The notes: generated by a model from the letters alone, not told the origin. A stretch of 25,602 nt of DNA from Streptomyces sp. NRRL S-118 (GCF_000716335.1 NZ_KL591036.1:5523-31124), one strand, 5' to 3'. Counted from the stretch's first letter, positions 14,703 to 23,221 are shown. Made by a program: numbers and translations.

Positions 14703-16232
14703 GTGAGTGACACGCAGACGCCGACGCCGCAGCCGCCCCTGACGCCGGGACATCCGATGCCGGCGCCCCTGACGCCCGGGGCCCTCGTGCCGGGACACCC
14801 GGCTCCCGACCCGGACGGCGCGCCGAAGACGCTCCAGTACCGGTTCGACGGCCCCGACGACGCACCCGTCCTCATCCTGGGCCCCTCCCTCGGCACCACG
14901 TGGCACATGTGGGACCGGCAGATACCCGAGCTCAGCCGTCAGTGGCGGGTCCTCCGCTTCGACCTGCCCGGCCACGGCGGCGCCCCCGCCGACCCCGCAG
15001 CCGCCGTCCAGGACCTCGCCGACCGGCTGCTCGCCACCCTCGACCGGCTCGGCGTCCACCGCTTCGGCTACGCGGGCTGCTCCATCGGCGGCGCCATCGG
15101 CACCGACCTGGCCCTGCGCGCCCCGCACCGGCTCGCCTCCCTCGCCCTGGTCGCCTCCTCGCCCCGGTTCGGCACCGCCGACGAGTTCCGCCAGCGCGGT
15201 GTGATCGTCCGCACCAACGGCCTCGACCCGATGGCCCGTACCGCGCCCGAACGCTGGTTCACCCCCGGGTTCGCCGCCGCGCAGCCCGCCATCGTCGACT
15301 GGGCCGTGCAGATGGTGCGCACCACCGATCCGGGCTGCTACGTCGCCGCCTGCGAGGCGCTCGCCGCCTTCGACGTACGGGCCGACCTCGGCCGCGTCGG
15401 TGTCCCCACCCTCGTCCTGGTCGGCTCGGAGGACCGCGTCACCGGGCCCGCCGAGGCGCGCACCCTCGTCGCGGGCATCCCGGACGCCCGCCTCGCGGTG
15501 GTGCCCGGCGCCTCGCACCTGGCGCCCGTCGAGCAGCCCGCCGCCGTCACCGACCTGCTCGTACGGCACTTCTCGACGTCGTGGCAGGCGGCGTCGGACT
15601 CGACGACCGGCCTGGCCGCTCTCGCGGCGCCGCCCGTCATGCAGGCGATCGCCGCTCCCGCCGCGTACACCCCGGCCCCGCACCCGCCCCACGCGGCCGA
15701 GACGCACCATGCCGCGGCCGCCCCGCATCCGGGCCCGGTCGCGCCGCCCGCGCCCGCTCCGGCCGCGGCCGCCGTGCCCCCTCCGGCCGCCGCGACCGGG
15801 CCGGTGACGCAGCCGGCCGTACCGGGAGCGGCCGCGCCGGACGGACGGCCCGATCCGTACGACGCCGGGATGAAGGTGCGCCGCGAAGTCCTCGGCGACG
15901 CGCACGTGGACCGTGCCATGGCCGCTGCCGACGACTTCACCCGCGACTTCCAGGAGCTGATCACCCGCTACGCCTGGGGCGAGGTGTGGACCCGCGAGGG
16001 CCTCGACCGCCGCACCCGCAGCGTCGTCACCCTCACCGCGCTGGTCGCCGGCGGCCACCTGGAGGAGCTCGCCTTCCACACGCGCGCCGCCCTGCGCAAC
16101 GGACTGTCGCCCGCGGAGATCATGGAGGTGCTCCTGCAGACCGCCGTCTACTGCGGTGTCCCGGCGGCCAACTCCGCCTTCCGGGTCGCCCGGCAGGTGA
16201 TCCGCGAGGAGACCACACCGCCCGAGGCGTGA
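14703..16232 (+). CDS. pcaL: Fused 3-oxoadipate enol-lactonase / 4-carboxymuconolactone decarboxylase
   Basis: This 509-aa protein fuses two enzymes that act in succession in protocatechuate breakdown. Residues about 45-291 are an alpha/beta hydrolase with nucleophile Ser127 in GCSIG, Asp244 in GSED and His272 in ASHLAP, matching PcaD. Residues about 384-509 are a carboxymuconolactone decarboxylase domain with TRSVVTLTALVAGGHLEELAFH and ALRNGLSPAEIMEVLLQTAVYCGVPAANSAF, matching PcaC. Fusion as PcaL is known in Streptomyces. An Ala/Pro/His-rich linker of about 90 residues joins the halves. No other pca genes (pcaG, pcaH, pcaB, pcaIJ) are nearby, so the native substrate may differ. GTG 14703 is chosen over GTG 14670 for its -10 box and GGAG. 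Confidence 0.88.
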   Translation: MSDTQTPTPQPPLTPGHPMPAPLTPGALVPGHPAPDPDGAPKTLQYRFDGPDDAPVLILGPSLGTTWHMWDRQIPELSRQWRVLRFDLPGHGGAPADPAAAVQDLADRLLATLDRLGVHRFGYAGCSIGGAIGTDLALRAPHRLASLALVASSPRFGTADEFRQRGVIVRTNGLDPMARTAPERWFTPGFAAAQPAIVDWAVQMVRTTDPGCYVAACEALAAFDVRADLGRVGVPTLVLVGSEDRVTGPAEARTLVAGIPDARLAVVPGASHLAPVEQPAAVTDLLVRHFSTSWQAASDSTTGLAALAAPPVMQAIAAPAAYTPAPHPPHAAETHHAAAAPHPGPVAPPAPAPAAAAVPPPAAATGPVTQPAVPGAAAPDGRPDPYDAGMKVRREVLGDAHVDRAMAAADDFTRDFQELITRYAWGEVWTREGLDRRTRSVVTLTALVAGGHLEELAFHTRAALRNGLSPAEIMEVLLQTAVYCGVPAANSAFRVARQVIREETTPPEA

Positions 16233-16284
16233 GCGGTGCCACGTCGTGGCGCGCGGGCCCGCGCCCAGGAGGGAGGATGCCAGC

Positions 16285-16917
16285 ATGAAGCTGACCAAGA
16301 AGTCCCACGCCTGCGTCCGGCTGGAGAAGGACGGGCAGACCCTCGTCATCGACCCGGGCGGTTTCAGCGAGTACGACGCCGCCCTGGGCGCCGACGCGAT
16401 CCTCGTCACCCACGAACACCCCGACCACTTCGACGAGGACCGCCTGCGGGCGGCCCTGGAGGCGAACCCCGGTGCCGGGATCTGGACCCTGCGCAGTGTG
16501 GCGGAACAGATCTCGGCGGCCTTCCCCGGCCGCGTCCACACCGTCGGCCACGGCGACACCTTCACCGCGGCCGGCTTCGACGTCGAGGTCCACGGTGAAC
16601 TGCACGCGGTGATCCACCCGGACATCCCGCGGATCACCAACATCGGCTTCCTGGTCGAGGACTCCGTCTTCCACCCCGGCGACGCCCTCACCGTGCCCGG
16701 CCGGCCGGTCGAAACGCTGATGCTCCCCGTCATGGCCCCCTGGAACAAGATCTCCGAGGTCATCGACTACGTCCGCGAGGTGGCGCCGCAGCGCGCCATC
16801 GACATCCACGACGCGCTGCTCACCGATCTGGCCCGGCCCATCTACGACCGCCAGATCGGCGCCCTCGGCGGTACGGTGCACGGCCGGCTGGTCCCGGGCG
16901 ACGCCACCGACCTGTGA
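16285..16917 (+). CDS. MBL fold metallo-hydrolase
   Basis: This 210-aa soluble protein belongs to the small metallo-beta-lactamase group related to UlaG/UPF0173. The metal motif is THEHPDHF with His43, His45, Asp47 and His48; further likely ligands lie in HGELHAVIH, FHPGDAL and IDIHDALL. The start MKLTKKSHACVRLEKDGQTLVIDPG is the usual first hairpin of the family. The ATG at 16285 has a strong AGGAGGGAGG site 8 nt upstream, which settles the start. The substrate is unknown. It follows the PcaL-like gene by 52 bp and precedes exonuclease III. Confidence 0.92.
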   Translation: MKLTKKSHACVRLEKDGQTLVIDPGGFSEYDAALGADAILVTHEHPDHFDEDRLRAALEANPGAGIWTLRSVAEQISAAFPGRVHTVGHGDTFTAAGFDVEVHGELHAVIHPDIPRITNIGFLVEDSVFHPGDALTVPGRPVETLMLPVMAPWNKISEVIDYVREVAPQRAIDIHDALLTDLARPIYDRQIGALGGTVHGRLVPGDATDL

Positions 16918-16946
16918 CGGCCCCGCCGGCTGTCACACCCCCCGGT

Positions 16947-16952
16947 TAGGCT
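16947..16952 (+). promoter_or_regulatory. -10 box TAGGCT, leaderless start of xthA
   Basis: TAGGCT ends 7 nt before the ATG at 16960, with no Shine-Dalgarno sequence. This points to a leaderless transcript for the repair nuclease gene. Confidence 0.45.
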
Positions 16953-16959
16953 TGCGGTC

Positions 16960-17739
16960 ATGCGCATCGCCACCTGGAACGTCAATTCGATCACCGCCCG
17001 GCTGCCGCGGCTGCTGGCCTGGCTGGAGAGCAGCGGCACGGACGTGCTGTGCATCCAGGAGACCAAGTGCACCGCGGAGCAGTTCCCCACCGACGAGCTG
17101 CGCGAGCTCGGCTACGCGTCGTCGGTGCACGCCACCGGCCGGTGGAACGGCGTGGCCCTGGTCTCGCGGGTGGGTCTCGAGGACGTCGTCCACGGCCTGC
17201 CCGGCGGGCCTGAGTACGAGGGCGTGGCCGAGCCCCGGGCGATCTCCGGGACCTGCGGCCCGGTCCGGGTCTGGTCGGTGTACGTGCCGAACGGCCGCGA
17301 GGTCGCCCACGACCACTACGCGTACAAGCTGCGCTGGCTGGAGGCGCTCCAGGCGGCGGTCGTCGACGACGCGGCGGGCCCGCGTCCCTTCGCGGTCCTC
17401 GGCGACTACAACATCGCGCCGACGGACGACGACGTCTTCGACGCCGCGGCGTTCGAGGGCTCCACGCACGTCACCGCGCCCGAGCGGGCCGCGCTCGCCG
17501 GCCTGCGCGAGACCGGCCTCAGCGATGTGGTCCCGCGCCCCCTCAAGTACGACCACCCCTTCACGTACTGGGACTACCGCCAGCTCTGCTTCCCGAAGAA
17601 CCGCGGGATGCGGATCGACCTGGTGTACGGCAACAAGCCGTTCGCCGACGCGGTCAAGGACAGCTACGTCGACCGCGAGGAGCGCAAGGGCAAGGGCGCG
17701 TCCGACCACGCGCCGGTCGTCGTGGACCTCGACGTCTGA
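16960..17739 (+). CDS. xthA: Exodeoxyribonuclease III
   Basis: This 259-aa Mg-dependent AP endonuclease/3'-5' exonuclease of base-excision repair belongs to the endonuclease/exonuclease/phosphatase fold. Conserved positions include Asn7 in TWNVNS, Glu34 in IQETK, Tyr108 in VYVPNG, Asp149 and Asn151 in GDYNIAP, and Asp249-His250 in SDHAPV near the C-terminus. FPKNRGMRIDLVYGN is the usual RxDYI-like segment of the XthA group. Length is normal. It appears to have its own promoter immediately before the ATG. Confidence 0.96.
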   Translation: MRIATWNVNSITARLPRLLAWLESSGTDVLCIQETKCTAEQFPTDELRELGYASSVHATGRWNGVALVSRVGLEDVVHGLPGGPEYEGVAEPRAISGTCGPVRVWSVYVPNGREVAHDHYAYKLRWLEALQAAVVDDAAGPRPFAVLGDYNIAPTDDDVFDAAAFEGSTHVTAPERAALAGLRETGLSDVVPRPLKYDHPFTYWDYRQLCFPKNRGMRIDLVYGNKPFADAVKDSYVDREERKGKGASDHAPVVVDLDV

Positions 17740-17795
17740 GGTCCGGCGGGCGGCCCGTTCTCGCGCGCCCTGTAGTGCGTCCGGCGGTTCGGTGC

Positions 17796-17801
17796 CACGC
17801 T
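17796..17801 (+). promoter_or_regulatory. -10-like CACGCT before the unknown gene
   Basis: CACGCT ends 7 nt before the ATG at 17809, spaced like the other leaderless starts in this window. The match to TANNNT is imperfect. Confidence 0.25.
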
Positions 17802-17808
17802 GGGCGGT

Positions 17809-18252
17809 ATGAACATCCCCTTCCTGGACGCCTGGCGCAAGCGGAACGCCGACGAGCGGGCCCGTACCGCAGCGGGCGGGGAGACCGGGAACGACCCGGA
17901 GGGCCTGGCGGACATGTTCGCCGAGTGTGAGCTGCTGCGTGCCAGGGTCCAGGAGTTCGGGGTGCGGCTGGACGACACCCCGCGCTCCCTGGAGGCCATC
18001 GACCAGCTTCCGCCGCGCTGGCGCGACGACCCCGAGGAGTTGCCCTGGCTCGGCAACGACGCGGGCCTGTACCTCGGTACGGTCATCGTACGGACGGTGC
18101 CGGGCGCGTCGTGGTACCTGACGCGCGGCGGCCACCCCGTCGTCCGGCTCGCCTCGGGCCGGGAGCTGCACGTCGTGGAGGCCGGTCTCGACTGGGCGAT
18201 GAGCGGTTCGCCCGAGCTCTCCCAGGTCTACGCGGAAGCCGCCGAGAGCTAG
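17809..18252 (+). CDS. Conserved hypothetical protein, possibly DUF6278-type
   Basis: This 147-aa soluble acidic protein has an N-terminal helix (MNIPFLDAWRKRNADERAR), a second helix DMFAECELLRARVQEFGV, then SLEAIDQLPPRWRDDPEELPWLGNDAGLYLGTVIVRTVPGASW and a beta-rich end GGHPVVRLASGRELHVVEAGLDWAMSG. I recall such proteins in Streptomyces as a domain of unknown function near exonuclease III, probably DUF6278, but I cannot confirm it. No catalytic motif is visible. It ends just before the AT-richer leader of the glu operon. Confidence 0.8.
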   Translation: MNIPFLDAWRKRNADERARTAAGGETGNDPEGLADMFAECELLRARVQEFGVRLDDTPRSLEAIDQLPPRWRDDPEELPWLGNDAGLYLGTVIVRTVPGASWYLTRGGHPVVRLASGRELHVVEAGLDWAMSGSPELSQVYAEAAES

Positions 18253-18290
18253 CGAATCCCGATTCTGTAAATACGGCTTATGCCGCCTTT

Positions 18291-18341
18291 ATGCGTGTCG
18301 AGGACATTAAGTCCCTTTTGGGGATGGATAGTTTGCGCTGA
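18291..18341 (+). CDS. Possible 16-codon leader ORF upstream of gluA
   Basis: ATG at 18291 to TGA at 18339-18341 encodes MRVEDIKSLLGMDSLR. There is no ribosome-binding site; TATGCC (18279-18284) lies 6 nt upstream, so only leaderless translation would be likely. The ORF contains the left arm (GTGTCGAGG, 18295-18303) of a 9-bp inverted repeat whose right arm follows its stop. It may be a leader peptide, or just an open stretch in a regulatory region. It lies 33 bp before gluA. Confidence 0.25.
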   Translation: MRVEDIKSLLGMDSLR

Positions 18342-18350
18342 CCTCGACAC
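18295..18350 (+). promoter_or_regulatory. Palindromic leader of the glu operon
   Basis: GTGTCGAGG (18295-18303) and CCTCGACAC (18342-18350) are perfect 9-bp complements enclosing 38 nt. Two short competing hairpins lie near the left arm: GGAC-ATTAA-GTCC (18302-18314), which would use two bases of that arm, and CCC-TTTT-GGG (18313-18322). They share bases and cannot coexist. The region 18253-18340 is clearly less GC-rich than its surroundings. It could be an operator or an RNA control element for the amino-acid transporter. Confidence 0.45.
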
Positions 18351-18374
18351 AGCGAGCATGGGGCAGGGCAGCGT

Positions 18375-19118
18375 ATGGCCGTCGATCCGTTGATCGAACT
18401 GCGGGACGTCAACAAGTACTACGGGCAGCTGCACGTCCTGCAGGACATCGATCTCACCGTCGGCCGCGGTGAGGTGGTGGTCGTCATCGGCCCGTCGGGG
18501 TCCGGCAAGTCCACCCTCTGCCGGACCATCAACCGGCTGGAGACCATCGAGTCCGGGACGATCACCGTCGACGGGAAGGAACTCCCTGCGGAGGGCAGGG
18601 CCCTGGCCGGCCTGCGCGCCGATGTCGGCATGGTCTTCCAGTCGTTCAACCTCTTCGCCCACCGGACCGTGCTGGAGAATCTCTCCCTCGCCCCCGTGAA
18701 GGTCCGCAAGCGCAGCAGGGAGGAGGCCGACCGGCGGTCCCGGGAGCTGCTGGACCGCGTCGGCCTCTCCGCCCACGCCGACAAGTACCCGGCGCAGCTC
18801 TCCGGCGGCCAGCAGCAGCGGGTGGCCATCGCCCGCGCCCTCGCCATGGACCCCAAGGTGATGCTCTTCGACGAGCCGACCTCCGCACTCGACCCCGAAA
18901 TGATCAATGAGGTCCTGGACGTCATGCAGCAGCTCGCCCGCGACGGAATGACCATGGTCGTCGTCACACACGAGATGGGCTTCGCCCGCTCCGCCGCCCA
19001 CCGCGTCGTCTTCATGGCCGACGGCCGGATCGTCGAGGACCGCACACCCGAGGAGTTCTTCACCAGCCCGCGCAGCGAGCGCGCCAAGGACTTCCTCTCC
19101 AAGATCCTCAAGCACTGA
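18375..19118 (+). CDS. gluA: Glutamate/polar amino-acid ABC transporter ATP-binding protein
   Basis: This 247-aa ATPase of the polar amino-acid uptake family has Walker [10 protein letters not shown] (39-47), Q-loop [11 protein letters not shown], signature LSGGQQQR, Walker [17 protein letters not shown] and switch His in [19 protein letters not shown] is characteristic of GlnQ/GluA proteins. The ATG at 18375 follows GGGCAGGGC. It is the first of four genes in one direction with spacings of 17 bp, 10 bp and a 4-bp overlap. The glutamate assignment rests on the binding-protein similarity to GluB rather than on this subunit. Confidence 0.93.
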   Translation: MAVDPLIELRDVNKYYGQLHVLQDIDLTVGRGEVVVVIGPSGSGKSTLCRTINRLETIESGTITVDGKELPAEGRALAGLRADVGMVFQSFNLFAHRTVLENLSLAPVKVRKRSREEADRRSRELLDRVGLSAHADKYPAQLSGGQQQRVAIARALAMDPKVMLFDEPTSALDPEMINEVLDVMQQLARDGMTMVVVTHEMGFARSAAHRVVFMADGRIVEDRTPEEFFTSPRSERAKDFLSKILKH

Positions 19119-19135
19119 CAGGGGCGTGCGGACCG

Positions 19136-20050
19136 ATGATGCGTACCCGACGAGCCCTCGCGGCCTGCGCGCTGGCGCTGCTCGCCGTCGCGGGCACCGC
19201 CTGCGGCAAGGACGGCAGCCCGCCCGTCAAGGGGCCGCAACCCGGTGAACTGCCCGTCTACCGGGTGGCGAACGGCTTCCGGCTCCCCGGCTCACCGACC
19301 TGGAACCGCGCCGAGCGCCGCGGCCGGCTGATCGTCGGCGCCAAGGAGGACCAGCCATACCTGGGGGAGAAGGATCCGGCCACCGGCCGGTACTCCGGAT
19401 TCGACATCGAGATCGCCAGGATGACCGCGGCGTACCTCGGCTTCGACCCGGCCGGCATCGAGTTCCGGACCATCGCGTCCGCCAACCGCGAGACGGCCCT
19501 GCAGAACGGCCAGGTCGACTACTACGTCGGCACCTACACCATCAACGACAACCGCAAGAGGCTCGTCGGCTTCGCGGGCCCCTACTACATGGCCGGGCAG
19601 TCGCTCCTCGTCCGCGCCGACGAGAACGAGATCGAGGGCCCCCGGGACCTGGCCGGCGAACGCGTCTGCTCGGCCGCCGGCTCCACCCCGTACCAGCGCA
19701 TCGCCGCCGAGCACCCCCGGGCCGAACTCGTCGCGTACGACACCTACGCGGTCTGCGTGGACAACCTGCTGACCTACCAGGTCGATGCCGTCACCACCGA
19801 CGACACCATCCTCCTGGGCTTCGCGGCGAAGGTGCCCGACGAGCTCAAGGTGGTCGGCAGGCCCTTCTCGCGGGAGCCGTACGGCATCGGCGTACCCCGC
19901 TCCGACAACGCCCTGCGCTTCGCCCTCGACGACGCCCTGGAGGCCAACGAGAGGAACGGCAACTGGAAGAAGGCGTACGACGCCACGCTCGGACTGTCGG
20001 GCGCACCGGCTCCGAAGCCACCCGCCGTCGACCGCTACCCGGCGACCTGA
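19136..20050 (+). CDS. gluB: Glutamate-type ABC transporter substrate-binding lipoprotein
   Basis: This 304-aa extracellular binding protein (SBP family 3) is held by lipid at Cys23 (signal MMRTRRALAACALALLAVAG, then TAC). It shows RGRLIVGAKEDQPYLGEKDPATGRYSGFDIEIAR, ANRETALQNGQVDYYVGTYTIN, FAGPYYMAGQSLLVR, GSTPYQRI, YDTYAVCVDNL and DAVTTDDTILLGF, which closely follow the Corynebacterium GluB pattern including paired Cys residues in CSAAGSTP and VCVDNL. About 30 residues separate the lipid anchor from the domain. Two tandem ATGs (19136, 19139) are possible starts; AGGGG lies 11 nt before the first. It would capture glutamate or a related acidic amino acid. Confidence 0.92.
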   Translation: MMRTRRALAACALALLAVAGTACGKDGSPPVKGPQPGELPVYRVANGFRLPGSPTWNRAERRGRLIVGAKEDQPYLGEKDPATGRYSGFDIEIARMTAAYLGFDPAGIEFRTIASANRETALQNGQVDYYVGTYTINDNRKRLVGFAGPYYMAGQSLLVRADENEIEGPRDLAGERVCSAAGSTPYQRIAAEHPRAELVAYDTYAVCVDNLLTYQVDAVTTDDTILLGFAAKVPDELKVVGRPFSREPYGIGVPRSDNALRFALDDALEANERNGNWKKAYDATLGLSGAPAPKPPAVDRYPAT

Positions 20051-20060
20051 GGAGACGCTC

Positions 20061-20705
20061 ATGGACGTCCTGGCAGACAACTGGTCGGTCTACGGCGAGG
20101 GCTTCCTCGGCACCGTGGAGCTGACCGTCCACTCCTCGCTGCTCGCCCTCGGGCTCGGCTTCCTCATGGCGTCGTTCCGCGTCGCACCCGTCCGGGCGCT
20201 GCGCGCCTTCGGCACGGTGTGGGTGACCGTCCTGCGCAACACCCCCCTCACCCTGCTGTTCTTCGCCGTCCTGCTCGGGCTGCCGCGCTTCGGACTGGTC
20301 CTGCCCTTCGAGGTCTTCGCGGTCCTCGCGCTCGGCTGCTACACCTCCGCCTTCATCTGCGAGGCGCTGCGCTCCGGCATCAACACCGTGCCGCCCGGGC
20401 AGGGCGAGGCGGCCCGCAGCCTGGGCATGACCTTCGGCCAGACGCTGGGCGGCGTCGTGCTGCCGCAGGCCTTCCGCTCCGTCATCCCGCCCGTCGGCTC
20501 CACCCTGATCGCCCTCGCCAAGAACACGGCGATCGCCGGCGCGTTCAGCGTCACGGAGCTCCTCGGCACCTACCGGACCCTCAACGAACTGGGCTACAGC
20601 ATCATCTGGACCTTCATCTGGATCGCCCTCGGATACCTGCTCATCACCCTGACCATCAGCCTGCTCTTCCACGTGCTGGAGCGGCGCTGGGGAGTCGCCC
20701 GATGA
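20061..20705 (+). CDS. gluC: Glutamate-type ABC transporter permease, first subunit
   Basis: This 214-aa permease of the HisM/GlnP family has about five transmembrane helices. Typical parts are EGFLGTVELTVHSSLLALGLG, LRNTPLTLLFF (RxTPLxVqlf-like), SAFICEALRSGINTVPPGQGEAARSLGM, the EAA coupling loop, and LPQAFRSVIPPVGSTLIALAKNTAIAGAFSVTEL. GAGGAG overlaps the preceding stop and lies 6 nt before the ATG, giving efficient coupling. It would pair with the next permease as a heterodimer. Confidence 0.95.
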   Translation: MDVLADNWSVYGEGFLGTVELTVHSSLLALGLGFLMASFRVAPVRALRAFGTVWVTVLRNTPLTLLFFAVLLGLPRFGLVLPFEVFAVLALGCYTSAFICEALRSGINTVPPGQGEAARSLGMTFGQTLGGVVLPQAFRSVIPPVGSTLIALAKNTAIAGAFSVTELLGTYRTLNELGYSIIWTFIWIALGYLLITLTISLLFHVLERRWGVAR

Positions 20706-21577
20706 CGACCACCGCCCTGTACGACATCCCCGGCCCGCGGGCCCGCGGACGGCACCTGACCTACGGCCTCCTCGCGACCGCCGTGATCGTGGCCCTGATC
20801 GGCCGGGTGCTGCACCTCCTCCTCGACACCGGGCAGTTCACCTACGCCAAGTGGAACCCCTTCGCGTACCAGGGGATCCAGGAACTGCTGCTGCGCGGCC
20901 TCGGCAACACGCTCAAGGCGTTCTCGCTGGCGGCGGTCCTCTCGCTCGCGCTGGGCGCGGTCCTCGCCCTCGGGCGGCTGTCCGAGCACCGGGTCCTGCG
21001 CTGGGCCGCCACCCTGGTGGTCGAGTTCTTCCGTGCCATGCCCGTGCTGGTGATGATCTTCTTCATCTTCGTGGCCCTCCAGGTGCAGCCATTGCCCGCG
21101 CTGGTCGCCGGACTGACGCTCTACAACGGCTCCGTGCTGGCCGAGGTGTTCCGCGCGGGAGTCGGCTCCGTCGAGCGCGGGCAGCGTGAGGCCGCGTACT
21201 CCCTGGGCATGCGCAAGACGCAGGTCATGCGTCACGTCCTGGTGCCGCAGGGCGTGCGCGCCATGCTCCCCGCGATCATCAGCCAGCTGGTGGTCGTCCT
21301 CAAGGACACCTCGCTCGGCTTCCTCATCACGTACGAGGAGTTCCTCCACGCGGGCAAGCTGATCGCGTCGAACCTCGACTACGATCTGCCGTTCATCCCG
21401 GTGGTACTGGTGATCTCTCCGATCTACATCGGGATGTGCATGCTCCTCTCCTGGTTCGCCACCTGGGTGGCCAGGAGGGAGCGGCGCGATCCCAGGACCG
21501 GGGGCCTGGAGGTCGCGCCGGCCGAACCAGGGACGCTGCTGCCGGGCGGGGGCCCTCCGACGGCCCCCAAGCCCTAG
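20702..21577 (+). CDS. gluD: Glutamate-type ABC transporter permease, second subunit
   Basis: This 291-aa permease begins within the stop of the previous gene (ATGA). After a 20-residue polar start it has about five to six helices with FFRAMPVLVMIFFIFVAL, GSVLAEVFRAGVGSVERGQREAAYSLGM (the EAA loop) and LPAIISQLVVVLKDTSLGFLITYEEFL. Compared with GluC it carries an extra N-terminal helix and a Pro/Gly-rich tail, as usual for GluD-type partners. A GGGGGCC/GGCCCCC hairpin falls in its last codons and may end the operon. No sensor kinase or regulator gene for the operon is adjacent. Confidence 0.94.
   Translation: MTTTALYDIPGPRARGRHLTYGLLATAVIVALIGRVLHLLLDTGQFTYAKWNPFAYQGIQELLLRGLGNTLKAFSLAAVLSLALGAVLALGRLSEHRVLRWAATLVVEFFRAMPVLVMIFFIFVALQVQPLPALVAGLTLYNGSVLAEVFRAGVGSVERGQREAAYSLGMRKTQVMRHVLVPQGVRAMLPAIISQLVVVLKDTSLGFLITYEEFLHAGKLIASNLDYDLPFIPVVLVISPIYIGMCMLLSWFATWVARRERRDPRTGGLEVAPAEPGTLLPGGGPPTAPKP
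21548..21568 (+). terminator. Stem-loop inside the end of gluD
   Basis: GGGGGCC (21548-21554) pairs perfectly with GGCCCCC (21562-21568) over a 7-nt loop, ending 9 nt before the last base of the gluD stop codon. It is likely the operon terminator and overlaps coding sequence. Confidence 0.5.
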
Positions 21578-21622
21578 GGAGCAGTGCACGCAGGGCCATG
21601 CCCGCCCGGCAGCGGCCGGAGA

Positions 21623-23221
21623 TCACTCCTCGCGCAGCGGTACCGACACGTACGACGGGTCGGACGACGGCGAGGAGAAGGTCAGCCGCGCGCCGGACGG
21701 GTTGTGCTCGATGTAGAGCGGGTCGACGGTGTCGACGACCAGGGCGAGGCGGTGGCCGGCCGGGACGTCGTAGGCGGTGGAGAACAGCTCCAGGTCCACG
21801 GCGAAGGGCCGGCCGGGTGCCTTGTCGTGGAAGGTGTACGGCGCATGGCTGACCAGCTTGCCGAGGCCGAGCGGGCCCACGTCGTAGAGGTACGCGACGA
21901 GGGTGCCGCTCGGCTTCGTGCTGGTGACGGTGGTGTGCAGCTTCGCCGTCCCCCGGACGTGCTGGGCGGAGCCGTACCGCTCCGACTGCCAGACGGCGGC
22001 GAAGGGGCGGGGGAGGAGCGGGACGGCGGCCATCGGGGGCAGCTTCAGGAACTGGTCGAGGGTGCTGGAGAGCATCACGATGCCGCCGTTGGCGCCGGAG
22101 TCGACGTTCGCGTACACCTTCCGGCTGTCCGGCAGGGCGATCCTGCGCTCGGCCGCGCCGACCGACTTCCAGTCCGGGTAGCCCTCGTAGCCCCCGGTGG
22201 AGCGGGACTTCAGCTGGACCGGCTGCTCGCGGTCGATGCCGTTGTCGGCGCCCTTGAGGTGGTGGTCGAACCAGCGGTGGGCGTTGGTCCAGGTGTCGTT
22301 GGGCAGCCCGAGCAGGCCGGTGGCCTCGGCGGTGGCGTGGTCGCCGGGGCGGAATTCGAGGCGCTTGGGGCCCTTGAGCTTCTCGTAGAAGGAGGCGTAC
22401 TGGTTGGGCGGGAAGACGGTGTCGCCCCAGGCGTTGCCCAGCATGACCGCGGCGCCGTTGGCGTTGATCCGGTCCAGGTACGCGGCGGGGGAGCGCTTGG
22501 CCCCCCAGGCCATCATCTCCTGCTCCTTGGAGAGGTTCGAGCCCAGGAAGTCCTTGAGCGTCTGCTGGAATTCGGCGCTCGGGCGACCGGTGAGCAGGCC
22601 GGCGCCGCCCAGGAGTCCGGCGGCCTGGAGGTGCTGCGTACGGCCGCTGTAGATGGAGTCGATCAGGTCGGCCCAGCCGCTCATGGCCACCACGGCCTTG
22701 ATGCGCTTGTCGTGCCCGGCGGCCAGCAGGCTGATGCCGGCGCCGTAGCTGACGCCCGCCATGCCGACGCGCTCCGGGTCGGCGGGGGTGTGGGCCAGTG
22801 CCCAGTCGATGACCTTCGAGGCGTCGGCGACGTCCGGCGGGCCCGCCACCTCGACGTGCCCCCCGGACTGCCAGAAGCCCCGCGAGTTGTAGCTGACCAC
22901 CACGTAGCCGGCGTCGGCGAGTTTCCTCGCCTGGACGAGGTACTCGGCCTGCGGCATGGCCCAGCTGGTCGGCAGCACGATCACGGGGTAGCGCCGGCCC
23001 TCGGCGCCCGCGGGCGTGACCACGTTGGCCTTGAGGACCGTGCCGCCGTCCCCGGCGATGTCGACGAACCGTATACCGGGCGGTGCCGCGGTCGCGGCCG
23101 GTGCGGCCGCCGCCGTGGGGGCGCCTGCCAGGGCCGTCCCGGCCAGGAGGGCGGCCGAGACGGCGCCGGTCGTCGTCGTACGCAGGGCAGTGCGCGGCTT
23201 TCGCACGGTTCGTTCCCCCAT
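21623..23221 (-). CDS. Secreted alpha/beta hydrolase of the S15/CocE type
   Basis: This protein of up to 532 aa has a Sec signal peptide (VRKPRTALRTTTTGAVSAALLAG to about AAAAPA). An X-Pro dipeptidyl-peptidase/CocE-like catalytic domain follows, with nucleophile Ser158 in GVSYG, Asp267 in NAWGDTVFPP and His295 in RPGDHA. A C-terminal beta-sandwich (about 355-532) matches the PepX_C domain. It would act outside the cell on peptides or esters; the true substrate is unknown. ATG 23221 has no clear ribosome site, while GTG 23206 follows GGGGGAAC by about 6 nt and may be the real start (527 aa). Its upstream region contains a cluster of GGTAA/TTACC palindromes suggesting specific control. Confidence 0.9.
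   Translation of the reverse strand: MGERTVRKPRTALRTTTTGAVSAALLAGTALAGAPTAAAAPAATAAPPGIRFVDIAGDGGTVLKANVVTPAGAEGRRYPVIVLPTSWAMPQAEYLVQARKLADAGYVVVSYNSRGFWQSGGHVEVAGPPDVADASKVIDWALAHTPADPERVGMAGVSYGAGISLLAAGHDKRIKAVVAMSGWADLIDSIYSGRTQHLQAAGLLGGAGLLTGRPSAEFQQTLKDFLGSNLSKEQEMMAWGAKRSPAAYLDRINANGAAVMLGNAWGDTVFPPNQYASFYEKLKGPKRLEFRPGDHATAEATGLLGLPNDTWTNAHRWFDHHLKGADNGIDREQPVQLKSRSTGGYEGYPDWKSVGAAERRIALPDSRKVYANVDSGANGGIVMLSSTLDQFLKLPPMAAVPLLPRPFAAVWQSERYGSAQHVRGTAKLHTTVTSTKPSGTLVAYLYDVGPLGLGKLVSHAPYTFHDKAPGRPFAVDLELFSTAYDVPAGHRLALVVDTVDPLYIEHNPSGARLTFSSPSSDPSYVSVPLREE

Noticed and set aside
13983..16763. Very long minus-strand open frame (over 900 codons)
   Set aside because: It runs antisense to the kinase end, the membrane protein, the PcaL-like gene and the MBL gene, which have clear motifs. 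Its translation is low-complexity and matches GC-driven shadow frames.
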